Source: Paraniabella ginsengisoli (GTDB lineage Bacteria > Bacteroidota > Bacteroidia > Chitinophagales > Chitinophagaceae). From it: a stretch of 64,000 nucleotides of DNA. How positions within the stretch are numbered: position 1 is the stretch's first letter; each line of letters begins with the position of its first letter. Location of the stretch: assembly GCF_022513635.1 (NCBI RefSeq), contig NZ_JAKWBL010000001.1:496001-560000 (forward strand), given 5' to 3'. A program made the translations under genes and the position numbers. Below are positions 19,175 through 29,743 of the stretch, piece by piece. Under the pieces are notes generated by a model. The model had not been told where the DNA came from and did not search any database. It saw nothing but the letters and a program-made list of their open reading frames with translations.

Positions 19175-20757
19175 TTATAAACCTTTCAACGTGTCTCCCA
19201 TTTTACTTGCTATCATCATCGCTACCCTTTCTCCATCCATTGCCGCACTTACAATACCGCCCGCATAGCCTGCCCCTTCACCACAAGGATATAAGTTTTT
19301 AATTTGAGGATGTTGCAATGTTTCTGCATCTCTTGGTATTCTTACGGGTGACGAAGTACGTGATTCTGTTGCTACCAATACTGCTTCGTTAGTATAATAG
19401 CCTTTCATTTTTTTACCAAATTCAATAAAGGCTTTTTGAAGTACATGATGTATGAATGGAGGCAGAACACTTGAAAGATCGGAGCTTGTAATGCCAGGTA
19501 AATAAGAACATTTGGGTAATGTAGCGGAAACTTTGTTATTGCAAAAATCTACCATTCTTTGCGCCGGTGCTTTAAGCAAGCCACCGCCAGCTGCAAATGC
19601 GCGTTGTTCCACTTCTTGCTGAAAGTGTAATAAAAGTGGATCTATATTTTTTGATATACTTCTTTTGATTACGTCTTCAAGTTGCACCTGTACTACAATT
19701 CCAGAGTTGGCATAAGGATTATTTCTTTTCGAAGGCGACCAGCCATTGACAACTATTTCGTTGGGTGCCGTTGCCGCTGGTGCTATAATACCGCCCGGGC
19801 ACATACAAAAGCTAAACACTCCTGTATTACTAACCTGTTGCACTAAGCTGTAAGATGCTGGCGGGAGAAACTCACCTCTTGTGTTACATTTATATTGAGC
19901 TTTATCTATAAGTTCCTGCGGATGTTCAGCGCGAACTCCTAACGCAAAAGGTTTAGCTTCAATTAAAATGTTTTTTTCATGCAGTAAATAAAAAATATCT
20001 CTTGCCGAATGCCCGGTTGCAAGGATAACCTGATCGGCATCAATCACGACTCCCATTTGGGTTTTTACGCCGGTTATTGTATTATTATGAATGATAAAAT
20101 CAACAACCTTTTGATCGAATAAAACCTGACCACCACAGTTGATGATCTGATCACGCATAGCTGTTATGATCTTCGGTAGCTTATTGGTTCCAATATGCGG
20201 ATGGGCTTCGTATAATATTTTTCTTCAGCTCCAAATTGCACAAACAAGTTTAATATTCTGTCAATACTACCACGCTTATTGCTGCGAGTGTATAGTTTGC
20301 CATCACTGTAAGTACCCGCGCCGCCTTCGCCAAAGCAATAATTGCTGTCGGGATTTACAATACCTTCCTTATTCATAGCAGCCAAATCACGCCTGCGGGA
20401 TTTTACATCTTTTCCTCGCTCCAACAAAATAGGTTGTATGCCCAATTCAATTAATTGCAAGGCAGCGAACATGCCAGCTGGCCCGGCACCAATGATGACT
20501 ACTTTTTTATCTGCTTTGCTTACATCTTTAAACTGAAAATGCTGCAGCTCGCGTTGCTGGTAAGGCTCGTTGATATACGCATTTAGTTTTAAGTTGATCC
20601 ATGCTTGCCTGGAGCGTGCATCAATCGATCTCTTTAAAATGGTAAAACCTGAAATGGTTTCGGGCGAAATGCCTTCACTTGCGGCGATATGTTGCTTAAT
20701 GAAACCATCGTTTGACGCATCTTGTGGAGATAATTTGAGTTGAATAATTTTCTGCAT
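19175..20757 (-). CDS. FAD-dependent dehydrogenase (COG2509 type)
   Basis: About 528 residues. An N-terminal ACT-like region of about 85 residues precedes an FAD dinucleotide fold (VVIIGAGPAGMFAALQL) and GEGGAGTYSDGKLYTR, typical of the uncharacterised COG2509 flavoprotein family. VILATGHSARD and YPCGEGAGYAGGIVSAAMDG complete the FAD site. The frame breaks at the T5 run 20218-20222; one base gives EEKILYEAHPHIGTNKLPKI across the join. Family function is unknown. It is convergent with yihY. Confidence 0.9.
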
Positions 20758-20830
20758 GATGATGTCAGGTTTTTATCCTGATAATTTAGTGCAAAGAAAA
20801 GAAGAAAAGCCGCAAAGAAAAAAGATCGTT

Positions 20831-22176
20831 TTAATCAAACCACATACTATCGTCTTTCTTTTCAAGCACAGCATTTATGGTAATACTGCCGGGCAATTTG
20901 CTTTCAGCTATTAATTTTACAGCAGCAATTTTTTTGATAGCAACTCGAATCTTTTGGGCACGTATTTCAGCAAAGAGTCGGGTATTTGATGCGGATTTAA
21001 AGACGCATATAATATACAGGCATCGCTTTTTTGGTTTGTAGGGTTACCCTCAAAATTTCCAGATTGTAAGCTCAATTCGTTGCCGCCATTTATTAATGCA
21101 TAAGTTTTTACAAATGGTATCGATGTAAAAAGTTCACCCTGTTCTGTATTTTGTATAACGGAACTATCCCGCCAGTAACGATAGAGTTTGTCTACACCTT
21201 TGCCATAAAATTTTATCGACAAATCTGGTTCCGTAGTGGTATTGATAACTTTTTTTCTACTGGATTAAAATCAGCATCATAATCATAACTAATAGCAGTA
21301 TCCACTTTTTTAGTGAAACCCGCTATTTCCGACTGCCAATAATTGATGCCCGGTTGAAACAGGGAATCAATATTGAAGTTAATTAAACGTGAGAGTTTTT
21401 GTTTGACTTCCTGCGGTATCAACTTATAAACAAACACCGGAGGTCGCATCATTGCTAAACTTAGCAGAGCGCTATCAGAAACCTGAAATATTTTTTGTTG
21501 AATGATAGATTGATTGTCAAATGCTAAATTTAAAGTCGCATTGATTTGGCTTTTGTCGATATGGACAATTCCGTCAGCATTCTTTACCGATCCGTTACCT
21601 AAAAAACGCCATGATAAATGAGCTTTTGCATTTATATTTTCTGAAAGCTTTTGCCGTTCAATGTGATTACCTTTTTCAAGCAAGTCTGTCGCAACATCAG
21701 CCATCAAATTTTTATTCTTTACAGAAGCATTTGCTATTAAAAGTTGTTTGCCATTTTGCATAAACTCAATACCATGTACAGAAGATGCATACCTTTCGGT
21801 CCCTTTTATCTTTTTAAAATCAAGCTTTGAGATGTCTTTTATAAAGCTTTCCGGATTTTTTATTTCCAAGACAGTATACCATGCATTTATCGGCTGATCT
21901 TTTACATGAAAGGCAAAAATGTAGTCGGGTAACGTTACCAGCTCCTTCCAATCAGTTCCCTTTTTCTTCTTTTTAAAAGGGGACATTTTTTTCCACTGAG
22001 AAGGAGTTGTAATGTAGCTCCAAATAATGGTGTTAGCGATTTTTTTGTATCCAGGCAAATAATATGATCGGCGTTTTGAGCAACATATTTTTCGCTGTAA
22101 GTTTTATAAAAAAGGTAAACCATGTTATTGCTATAATAATTATTAGCAACAACCCGAGCCATTTCCTTTTTTTCAT
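20831..22176 (-). CDS. Membrane-anchored protein of unknown function (last of a three-gene exported set)
   Basis: About 448 residues after repair. The start at 22176 gives a clear signal anchor (MKKRKWLGLLLIIIAITWF). Four breaks at plus-strand runs A6 22108-22113, T7 22040-22046, T7 21250-21256 and T7 20929-20935 are each repaired by one base and together restore a continuous protein ending LEKKDDSMWFD. I do not recognise the family. Alternating strand/helix stretches such as FAFHVKDQPINAWYTVLEI recall the neighbour at 22303, so they may be distant paralogues (inference). It lies 126 bases downstream of that gene on the same strand. Confidence 0.65.
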
Positions 22177-22302
22177 TCGTATAAATTTTAACGCCATTTA
22201 TGTTTTGCAAATAAAACAAGACATATCCAATATTATGATTTAAGATGCAGCATTCGTTCTTTTCATGCTTACTTTATAATTTTAGAATACTAAAGAAAGC
22301 AT

Positions 22303-24318
22303 TTATAATTTATTGGCAGTTTCTTTAAGCTTATCCTCTTCAAGCATTCGGTTAATTTCTTCAAACATATTAAACAAAAATTCAAAACTGTTGGTGTGGC
22401 CTCCTTTCACATCCATTGTGCCCGAACTGTGTATCACGCCATTTTTTACACGGCTTTCAAATTTGATATTGCCCATGTTCTTTTGCAGATAATCTCTTAT
22501 TCTTTTATTGGTGTCTGTATTTAATTCCGAACTAATTTCAGATAATAGTTTATTTATGTTGATGTTAACGGCATAGTTGTTTTTAAAGACGAAATTTTTC
22601 ATCTCTTTAGGCATTTTATATCGACTGTTTCTTAAAGACATCTGCACCATTTCCATAGATGTAGTAGCTACAACTTTATCATCGTTCACAACAAAATAAA
22701 GATGGTCAACGGCCTCTTTTTCAGGATCGAGTTTCAATTCATAATAGCCGTTTTTGTAAGTATATTCGATCTTTCCCTTTTCACTATATTTGGTGGGAAG
22801 ATTCACAAGTTTTCGCATGAAATCGCTTTTTCTGGTTTCAAAAGCTATGGTAAATTCTGGCGATAGTTCCTGCTTTGTTTTCTTTATTTTCTTTTCTTTG
22901 AAATTATCATCATATTCATAAGTTGTATAACTAACCTTTTTTGTGTTTAGCTTGTGAAGCACCATTACAAAATTACCAGGCATTAGTTCTGCAATTGCTT
23001 TTTCGTCAATCACTATTTCTAAAAGATCAATATAAATATCTGTCAGTTCAGAATATCTGCCAAAGAGGTAGCTTCCTGAAAGATAATCTTTCAGTGTTTT
23101 ATAATAATACTTACCAACCGCTTCTGTATTAAAAGAACCTGAAATGAAACCAATATTATCTGCCGTTATATAATTGGTTAGCGAAGCTGTTTGTTTATTA
23201 TCGAAAATATCTTTTAAGAGTTTCGACGTTTCAGCATCACCGCTAAATATTTTTTGTTCCATCCTTATTTTATCTTTATCAAAATAAAGGTTAACGCCGC
23301 TGGTTATTTTTGCACCTGAGCTTTTATCCTTCTGTTGATATTTGTTAGACATACCAAATACACTACGCGGAATGGCTGACCAAAGCCCGGACACCAGGTT
23401 GTCGTAATTGAACCAGAGCGATACAGGTGCAGCAGCATCTATTGTTTTAAAATAAAGTGGATTATCTTCTATTGAGGATTGCTGCCGCCCGCTAAACGTT
23501 AATAGAATAAGGCTGTCAGCAGTTTCCTTTTGTTTTTGAGCTACATATTTTTTCTTAAAGTATACCAATTATCTGTGGCTGACTCATATTTTTTTCTGTC
23601 TCCCAAGATTCATTTTTTGGCTGGAGGAGCTGCGGGGGGGTACATTTTCAAGAAGTCCATCCTCTCCAACTTCTATTTCTTCAACTATCGCAGAAGAATC
23701 TGCAGCAGCAAGAGCAGAATCTACCGTTGCGGTGGCGGCTTCAATAGTGGCATCGGCAGCCTCTATTACTTCTTCTTCACCCATTACATCAACAACGGTA
23801 GTGTCGACTGTTGTTTCAGTTTCTTCAATTCCTATATCGGAGCTATATTTATATGAAGGTTTTTTATGAGAGGTGTACACAAAAACTGCCATATTAGTAG
23901 TCCATCCCAAATATTTGTCATCGTCTAATGTCATCTTTTTATAAGTGCCGGCATTTTCGATAGCAGGTTCTTTTTCTTTCTGTAAAAGCCTTAAAAAATT
24001 AGCTTCGTTCTTCAATGGAAGAATGGTTACAAAACTGTTTGCACTATCTTCCATCACAGCATATTGAAGCATGTCTTTTTCGAAATCAATTCCGGTTTGT
24101 TCGATGGAAGAAACGCTGTCAAATCCTAACTCATCAAGTAATTTGTTCTTTACAAATTCATAGGAATTTATTTTGCTTACAGGAACACTTTTTGTTAACG
24201 CACTGCCCGAATAATTAATAACCAGTAAGGCATTATCGGGAGCCTTGGGCCGGCTATATTGAGCATTGCCTACGAGCGCGGTAATACCTATAAATATTGT
24301 TAGTATGATTTTTGTCAT
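22303..24318 (-). CDS. Large exported protein, DUF4836-like
   Basis: About 672 residues. Signal peptide MTKIILTIFIGITALVGNAQ, a domain with NSFVTILPLKNEANFLRLL and KYLGWTTNMAVF, an acidic Ala/Glu/Thr-rich low-complexity stretch (EEEVIEAADATIEAATATV), then a long C-terminal domain with TIAFETRKSDFMRKL and SSGTMDVKGGHTNSFEFLF. The C-terminal organisation recalls DUF4836 proteins of Bacteroidota, a tentative assignment. Three breaks (G7 23634-23640, T7 23589-23595, T6 23548-23553) each need one base. It starts 3 bases after the end of the lipoprotein gene, so they are co-transcribed. Confidence 0.65.
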
Positions 24319-24321
24319 CGT

Positions 24322-24988
24322 TTATTTTGTTATGATGATAGTATTGGCGATTGTTTTTTTATTGGTTATAATGTCTAAGACACTTTCATTAAGCATGACC
24401 GCTTTTTTGTCAGATGATAATTTGCTTTTTATTACTGACAGATGTTATTGGTTTTTCAAACCGGATGATACCTGTATATGTTGCGCCGTTAAATATTTCT
24501 TTATCTGCATTGCTAAGCTTGTTGTATTCGGCACTCAGCGAGAAGTTAGCAAGCCTTGAAAAAATTTTAGAAGTAGCCTGATAAGCGTAATTATCCTTTA
24601 TTTCACCTGGTTTTGCTTTTTGCTTTTCGCCTATTTTTCTTGCTGCGCGATTAAGACTTTCTACTTTATCAAAAGAACATTTAATAGTGGCAATGAAATT
24701 GTTCAAATCCAGTTGGCTGGTTACATTGCTAATGCCCGGACTGGCTTTAAGGATGGTTTCTATTTCTTTCACTTTTTGTGTGATTTCGGTTTTGGTGGGC
24801 ACGGGTCGGCCATTGATGGTTTTCATTTTAAGAATAGAAGCAATTTTTGTTTTGCTTTTACTCATGTTTAACGTAAACTGAAAAGTTCCTGAACCATTAT
24901 CTTTCAGATCAATTTTTTCTATAACTTCAAAACAGCCGGAACATAAAAAGATTACTGCCAATAAAGTAGCATAAATAGCTTTAGTCAT
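24322..24988 (-). CDS. Lipoprotein of unknown function (first of a three-gene exported set)
   Basis: About 223 residues. Signal peptide with lipobox LCSGC, then a region with FEVIEKIDLKDNGSGTFQFTLNMSKSK, which looks like a beta-rich envelope domain. As called it stops at 24410. One base in the T5 run 24426-24430 and one in the T6 run 24403-24408 extend it to 24322 with KKAVMLNESVLDIITNKKT, ending 3 bases before the next gene. Tight spacing suggests the three exported proteins are expressed together, perhaps as an envelope complex. Confidence 0.7.
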
Positions 24989-25121
24989 AAGGTGAACATA
25001 GATTAAAAATACAAACTATCCGCTTTTGGAGGCAAATGTAGGAAGGATTAGTAGAACTCTTCTTTTGACAATCAAAATTGGATAAAAAGTCAGGGTTTTT
25101 CTTAAAAATATATCAAACAAT

Positions 25122-25153
25122 AAAAACGCCTGTGTGTTAATTCAGGCGTTTTT
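25122..25153. terminator. Rho-independent terminator of uxuA
   Basis: AAAAACGCCTG (25122-25132), 10-base loop, CAGGCGTTTTT (25143-25153). It lies 20 bases past the uxuA stop on the minus strand and could work in both directions. Confidence 0.9.
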
Positions 25154-25173
25154 ATTTCCAGTTACTTAGAAGA

Positions 25174-26349
25174 TTAATTTATTTGAAGTTGATGAACAGC
25201 AGCTTCAACCCCTCTTATTTCAGCAAGGCCCTTCAGCCTTCCAATGGCAGAATATCCGGGATAGGTATTCTTTTCCAGGTCATCCAACATCTGATGGCCG
25301 TGATCTGGCCGCATGGGGATACTTCTGTTCTGTTCTTTTTGTAGCTGCGACACATATTGAACGATGGATACAATATTGCCGTTCCCTTCCAGGTGGTTTG
25401 CTTCGAAGAAATTTCCTTCTTCATCCCTGTCTGTGCTGCGCAGATGTAAAAAGTAAACACGCTCTCCATATTTTTTGATCATTGCCAGCAAGTCATTATC
25501 CTTTCGTGCACTGTAGGAACCGGTACAAAAACAAAGCCCCGCATTTTTTGAGGGTACATTTTTAAACAATGCATCAATATGCGCATCTGTACTCATAATT
25601 CTTGGCAAACCTAAAATAGCATAAGGTGGGTCGTCTGGATGGATGGCCAATTGTACACCATGTTGTTCTGCTGTTGGTGCAATTTCATTTAAAAAAGCAA
25701 ACAGATTTTGTTGAAGCTGTTCAGCAGAAATGTTGCCATATTCATCTAATAAAGACAACACTTGTTCAGTTGTAAACAAACCGTCTGATCCCGGCAATCC
25801 CATCAGGCAAGAAACCTTCAGTTTCTCGATCTCATTAAGACTAAGGCTTTCGAAAAACTTTTTTGCTTTCTTTACATCTGCTTCAGCATAATCTTTTTCT
25901 GCTCCCGGTCGTTTCAAAATATAAACATCAAACGTAATAAATTCCTTCCAGCCAAAGCGAAGGCAAAGCGCACCCGTTTCCGTAGGGTAATCAAGATTGG
26001 TTCTTACCCAGTCAAGCACCGGCATAAAATTGTAAGTAACTACTTTAATATCATTAGCAGCCAGATTGGCCATGCTTACTTTGTAGTTCTCGATCCAGGT
26101 TTTATAATTTCCGTTGCGTTTCTTTATATCCTCATGCACGGGCAGGCTTTCAACTACGTCCCATGTTAACCCGGCAGCTTCAATGGTTTGTTTTCTTTTA
26201 ATAATTTCTTCGCTGGTCCATATTTCACCAACCGGAATGTGGTGGAGTGCGGTTACTACACCCGTAGCACCAGCCTGCCGAATATCGCTAAGCGAAACAG
26301 CATCGTTGTCACCATACCAACGCATGGTTTGTATCATTTTGTGGCTCAT
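25174..26349 (-). CDS. uxuA: Mannonate dehydratase
   Basis: Dehydrates D-mannonate to 2-keto-3-deoxygluconate in hexuronate catabolism. 391 residues, TIM-barrel; the start MIQTMRWYGDNDAVSL is diagnostic, with GATGVVTALHHIPVG, DVVESLPVHEDIK, LAIHPDDPP and MRPDHGHQMLDD carrying the metal- and substrate-binding residues. A Met four residues upstream (MSHKM) may be the true start. No uxuB or uxaC is adjacent. A myo-inositol oxygenase (52798-53688), whose product D-glucuronate feeds this route, lies 27 kb away. Confidence 0.96.
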   Translation of the reverse strand: MSHKMIQTMRWYGDNDAVSLSDIRQAGATGVVTALHHIPVGEIWTSEEIIKRKQTIEAAGLTWDVVESLPVHEDIKKRNGNYKTWIENYKVSMANLAANDIKVVTYNFMPVLDWVRTNLDYPTETGALCLRFGWKEFITFDVYILKRPGAEKDYAEADVKKAKKFFESLSLNEIEKLKVSCLMGLPGSDGLFTTEQVLSLLDEYGNISAEQLQQNLFAFLNEIAPTAEQHGVQLAIHPDDPPYAILGLPRIMSTDAHIDALFKNVPSKNAGLCFCTGSYSARKDNDLLAMIKKYGERVYFLHLRSTDRDEEGNFFEANHLEGNGNIVSIVQYVSQLQKEQNRSIPMRPDHGHQMLDDLEKNTYPGYSAIGRLKGLAEIRGVEAAVHQLQIN

Positions 26350-26415
26350 AATACGCTAAAATAGAGCAAAAAAACATTCATAAGTAAAATATTTATTGTA
26401 TCATCAATAAATATA

Positions 26416-26470
26416 ATTCATCAGAATTGCGTCGCACTCTTCAACAGCCATACTACTATCAGCCCACATA
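26416..26470 (-). repeat. Dispersed spacer repeat, copy 4
   Basis: The reverse strand reads TATGTGGGCTGATAGTAG, then GCTGTTGAAGAGTGCGACG. It combines the left part seen at 13264 with the core seen at 19072 and 35890, so it is a useful full-length reference. Confidence 0.65.
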
Positions 26471-26519
26471 AACGACAAGTGTAAAAAAGTAAAAATGGGT
26501 CAACATTCTTAAACGCTAA

Positions 26520-26549
26520 AAAACGGTCCCGGAAATCCGGAACCGTTTT
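26520..26549. terminator. Rho-independent terminator
   Basis: AAAACGGT-C-CCGG, loop AAAT, CCGG-A-ACCGTTTT: a 12-bp stem with one mismatch, 40 bases downstream of the DUF6600-type gene on the minus strand. Confidence 0.8.
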
Positions 26550-26589
26550 GCAAACTTTAAATATATAAAAAACTAAACCTCACCCAATT

Positions 26590-28083
26590 TTATCTTCCCC
26601 TTCCGCCTCGGCTGCTTCCGCCTCTGTCACCTCCTGATGAACGCGAAGGGCTGGAGCTGCGGCTCTCAACACTTCTGCTTGGTGCGCTTCTCTCTACTCT
26701 TGGAGATGATTGTTGCCTCTGTGCTTGTACTTCTCTGCTACGCGATTGCGCTTCACGCTGTACAGATCTTTGCTGCGACTCAGCTCTTGCCCTGCTTTGC
26801 TCTCTAGCCTGAGTTTCACGCTGCTGCCTCATTTGTTGCGTGCGTTGCTGTGCTTCAGCGTTACGCTGTTTCATTTGCTCTGAACGCTGTTGTGCCTCAG
26901 CATTACTGCGCTGTCTTGTTGCTTCAGTACGTTCTTTAGACTGTCTTACCTCCTGTGAACGTTGCATCTGTTGCTGACGATTTTGAATTTCGTTACGTTG
27001 TCTTGACTGATCAGCTTGTTGAGTAGCATTCGACCTGTTTGCATCAGACTCAAACCGGCGGTTTGATCCCTGCGATCTGTCAGCGCTATTGTTAGTATTA
27101 GTGCTCCTGTTATCCCTGGTAGCATCCTGCTGACGTGTAGCTGTATTTGCCCGTGATCTTGAACTATTAGCATTTGAACTATTGCTATTTGAATTAGTAC
27201 GTACATCAGTGCTTCTGCTTGTTCTATTGTTGCTGCTGCTACTTCTGCTAGCCACACTGTTCCTATCATATTTCTGTACTGTACGTGGCGCATAATTAGA
27301 ACGATTACTGGTTCTACTTACTGCCGGACGATACACTGAAATTGAATTTCTGCTTACAGAAGTCCTGCCTGGTCTTGTAGAATTTCTTACACTTACTGTG
27401 TTTATACGGCCAGTGTATCTTTCTACATCAGTACGACGAGGGCCGTTCGTATAATAGCTTCTACTTGTTCTGCCTCTGTTCGAACTACTACCTCGTGACC
27501 CGTAATAATTATTTATAATAGTAGTTCTGTTAATGATGGTAACATTATTACGATAAGGATAGTAATAGCGGCTGATATATCTTGATGTCATATAACGGCC
27601 TGGTGCAAAAGTCCAGTAATCATAAGGAGGGTTATAACCTCCAAATCCGATACTGATATTAATGCCCGGACGTATAGGAGCCCAACCATAATAATCGCCA
27701 CCACCACGCCAGCTTACCCATGCCGGAGACCATTCATAACCAGGAACCCACATCCATCCATAAAGGGGATCATGGAACCAACGGCCATAGTGAAATGCTG
27801 CCCAACCCCAATCGTATCCTGAATTCCACATCCAATCGTTGTCGTTTGTATAAGCCCAGGAACCATTGGTAGAATAAGGCCGGAAATCGGAACCAACACG
27901 CGGCCTCCATGTGTATCCATATTCAGGGTAGTCGATCCACTCTCCGTAAGGGCTCAATTGATCATAGAAAGTCTGAAAATTGATATTAACCCCTACATTC
28001 GGCTGTGCATCAACCGGCTTGGTTAATAGCATTGCAAACGCAAGCACTAATCCCACACCTAAAAAGTTGATTAATCGTTTCAT
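26590..28083 (-). CDS. DUF6600-type exported protein with Trp/Tyr-rich head and Arg/Ser/Gln-rich tail
   Basis: 497 residues. Signal peptide (VLAFAMLLTKPVDAQ), then a Trp/Gly/Tyr-rich domain (about 30-185) with repeated Y-G-x-W units (YGEWIDYPEYGYTWRPRVG, WGWAAFHYGRWFHDPLYGW), matching the DUF6600 type. From about residue 195 it is low-complexity, rich in Arg, Ser, Asn and Gln, with RQR/AEAQQRS repeats and an RGG-like end (GGDRGGSSRGGRGR). The tail is strongly basic and presumably disordered, perhaps binding cell-surface polyanions or nucleic acid; that is inference. The codon frame is intact throughout. Confidence 0.8.
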   Translation of the reverse strand: MKRLINFLGVGLVLAFAMLLTKPVDAQPNVGVNINFQTFYDQLSPYGEWIDYPEYGYTWRPRVGSDFRPYSTNGSWAYTNDNDWMWNSGYDWGWAAFHYGRWFHDPLYGWMWVPGYEWSPAWVSWRGGGDYYGWAPIRPGINISIGFGGYNPPYDYWTFAPGRYMTSRYISRYYYPYRNNVTIINRTTIINNYYGSRGSSSNRGRTSRSYYTNGPRRTDVERYTGRINTVSVRNSTRPGRTSVSRNSISVYRPAVSRTSNRSNYAPRTVQKYDRNSVASRSSSSNNRTSRSTDVRTNSNSNSSNANSSRSRANTATRQQDATRDNRSTNTNNSADRSQGSNRRFESDANRSNATQQADQSRQRNEIQNRQQQMQRSQEVRQSKERTEATRQRSNAEAQQRSEQMKQRNAEAQQRTQQMRQQRETQAREQSRARAESQQRSVQREAQSRSREVQAQRQQSSPRVERSAPSRSVESRSSSPSRSSGGDRGGSSRGGRGR

Positions 28084-28332
28084 TTTAATTTATTTAAACT
28101 TTGTTGTTATAAAATTTTGAAGTTTGAACTTCTGATATAATGACGTGGTGATGTAAATAAAGTTGCTTAAATTATTCCAAAGTCGCCTCTCACACAATGT
28201 TTTAAGATTTAGTTTACATTCTTCAAAAGAGCGATATATAAAAGCGCATGAATATCAATGTGATATCCTTTAGAATAGAATTTCATAATTTTCACATATA
28301 TCAACAAAAAATAATTAACATATTTGCTATAC

Positions 28333-28977
28333 ATGGCAATTGATTACTATCAAATATTGAAAATCTCTCCTTCAGCCGATCTCTCTGAAATTAAAACGGC
28401 TTATCGTAAACTTGCACATCAATATCACCCTGATAAAAATGCTGACAATAAATCTACTAACGCATACTTTGAGCTAATCAAAGAGGCGTATGAAACACTA
28501 TCCAATCCCGTAAGGAAAGAAAAATATCTGCAGGAAAGATGGCTTCACAAGGCGTATGGCCAAAATTTTGAACTACCCATAAATACACCTGAAGATGTAC
28601 TGAGACAAGTCTTGTCAGCCAGCCAAAAAATTCATCAGATGGATATTTATAGAATGAATAAGGAAGGGATTAGAGAAGAATTGGAGCTACTTCTAACAAA
28701 TGAAAATCTTAAATTATTAAATGATTTTAATGAGATTTCTGTGAATGATGCTATTGTGCGTGAGTTCCTGCAACTTGTGGCAGTATTACCTACAAACAAG
28801 CGTGCGGCTTTTTATAGCTCTCTTCAACAAATCAATAGCAATTATGTAACTGATATCAAACAAACGGAAGAAGAACTGGCAGGTAAACTTTTTTGGGAAA
28901 CCTCAAGGCCAGCCTTTGTTATTTTGCTGGTGATTTTGTTATGTATTTTAATATGGGGTACCTCTTTAAAATATTGA
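28333..28977 (+). CDS. J-domain protein with C-terminal membrane anchor
   Basis: 214 residues from the ATG at 28333 (MAIDYYQILKISPSA); an in-frame TTG nine bases earlier is less likely. The J domain (about 1-70) has the HPD motif (HQYHPDKNAD), which stimulates DnaK ATPase. A helical middle follows and a single membrane helix near the C-terminus (FVILLVILLCILIWG). It lacks the Gly/Phe and zinc regions of DnaJ proper, so it is a type III J protein that probably recruits DnaK to the membrane. Confidence 0.88.
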   Translation: MAIDYYQILKISPSADLSEIKTAYRKLAHQYHPDKNADNKSTNAYFELIKEAYETLSNPVRKEKYLQERWLHKAYGQNFELPINTPEDVLRQVLSASQKIHQMDIYRMNKEGIREELELLLTNENLKLLNDFNEISVNDAIVREFLQLVAVLPTNKRAAFYSSLQQINSNYVTDIKQTEEELAGKLFWETSRPAFVILLVILLCILIWGTSLKY

Positions 28978-29036
28978 ATAAGTAGCCTTCAATTTTTTGT
29001 AGTTTATAGATTATCTTCCATAATAATTTTAATCTT

Positions 29037-29732
29037 ATGATACCAATTGGTGATGACAATTCGGGGCGGACTTTAACTCCTTATATTAATTATCTTCTTA
29101 TTGCGATTAATGTACTCGTTTTTGTATTTGCCCAGGGAATGGGAAGCAACGAAAACTTTATAATGAGTTTTGCAACGGTGCCTGAAGAAATTCTAAATAA
29201 CCGGGACATTACCGGCGGCGGGCTTGGCAAAACACCCATCCCCGTTTATGGAACGATCATTACATCCATGTTCATGCATGGCGGTTTTGCACACATCATC
29301 GGCAACATGATGTATCTATTGATCTTTGGAGACAATCTTGAGAATGTGATGGGCCATGCGCGCTATTTAGCTTTTTATTTGTTATGCGGTGTTCTGGCAA
29401 CATTAGCTCATGTATATATGTCTTCCTATACAAATACAGGAATGTACACACCGAGCTTAGGTGCATCAGGCGCTATTGCGGGTGTATTGGGTGGATATAT
29501 TTTATTATTCCCAAAAAATAAAATCCGCGTTTTTTTAATCCCCTTTATCATCAGGGTTAATGCTTTTATTGCTTTGGGATTATGGATCGCACTTCAAGTG
29601 ATCGAAGGCTGGGGCGCCATGGGTCGCGAGGGTAGCGGCATTGCCTATGCAGCGCATGTTGGCGGATTTGTAGCCGGATTAATATTGGTTCATTTTTTTG
29701 TAAAACGGCAATTGGTAAGAGCCCGGTATTAA
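29037..29732 (+). CDS. Rhomboid-family intramembrane serine protease
   Basis: 231 residues with six to seven membrane helices. The catalytic dyad is visible: Ser144 in GASGAIAG and His207 in AYAAHVGGF. The HGGFAHIIGNM motif (about 81-91) is the conserved loop/helix 2 region with the oxyanion His/Asn. Cleaves membrane proteins within the bilayer; substrate unknown. 59 bases after the J-domain gene, same strand. Confidence 0.95.
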   Translation: MIPIGDDNSGRTLTPYINYLLIAINVLVFVFAQGMGSNENFIMSFATVPEEILNNRDITGGGLGKTPIPVYGTIITSMFMHGGFAHIIGNMMYLLIFGDNLENVMGHARYLAFYLLCGVLATLAHVYMSSYTNTGMYTPSLGASGAIAGVLGGYILLFPKNKIRVFLIPFIIRVNAFIALGLWIALQVIEGWGAMGREGSGIAYAAHVGGFVAGLILVHFFVKRQLVRARY

Positions 29733-29743
29733 GAGATGAAGAA

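Noticed and set aside
21935-22219. 94-residue protein starting at a TTG
   Set aside because: It is partly the true frame of the 20831-22176 gene and partly out of frame; the ATG at 22176 gives a proper signal anchor.
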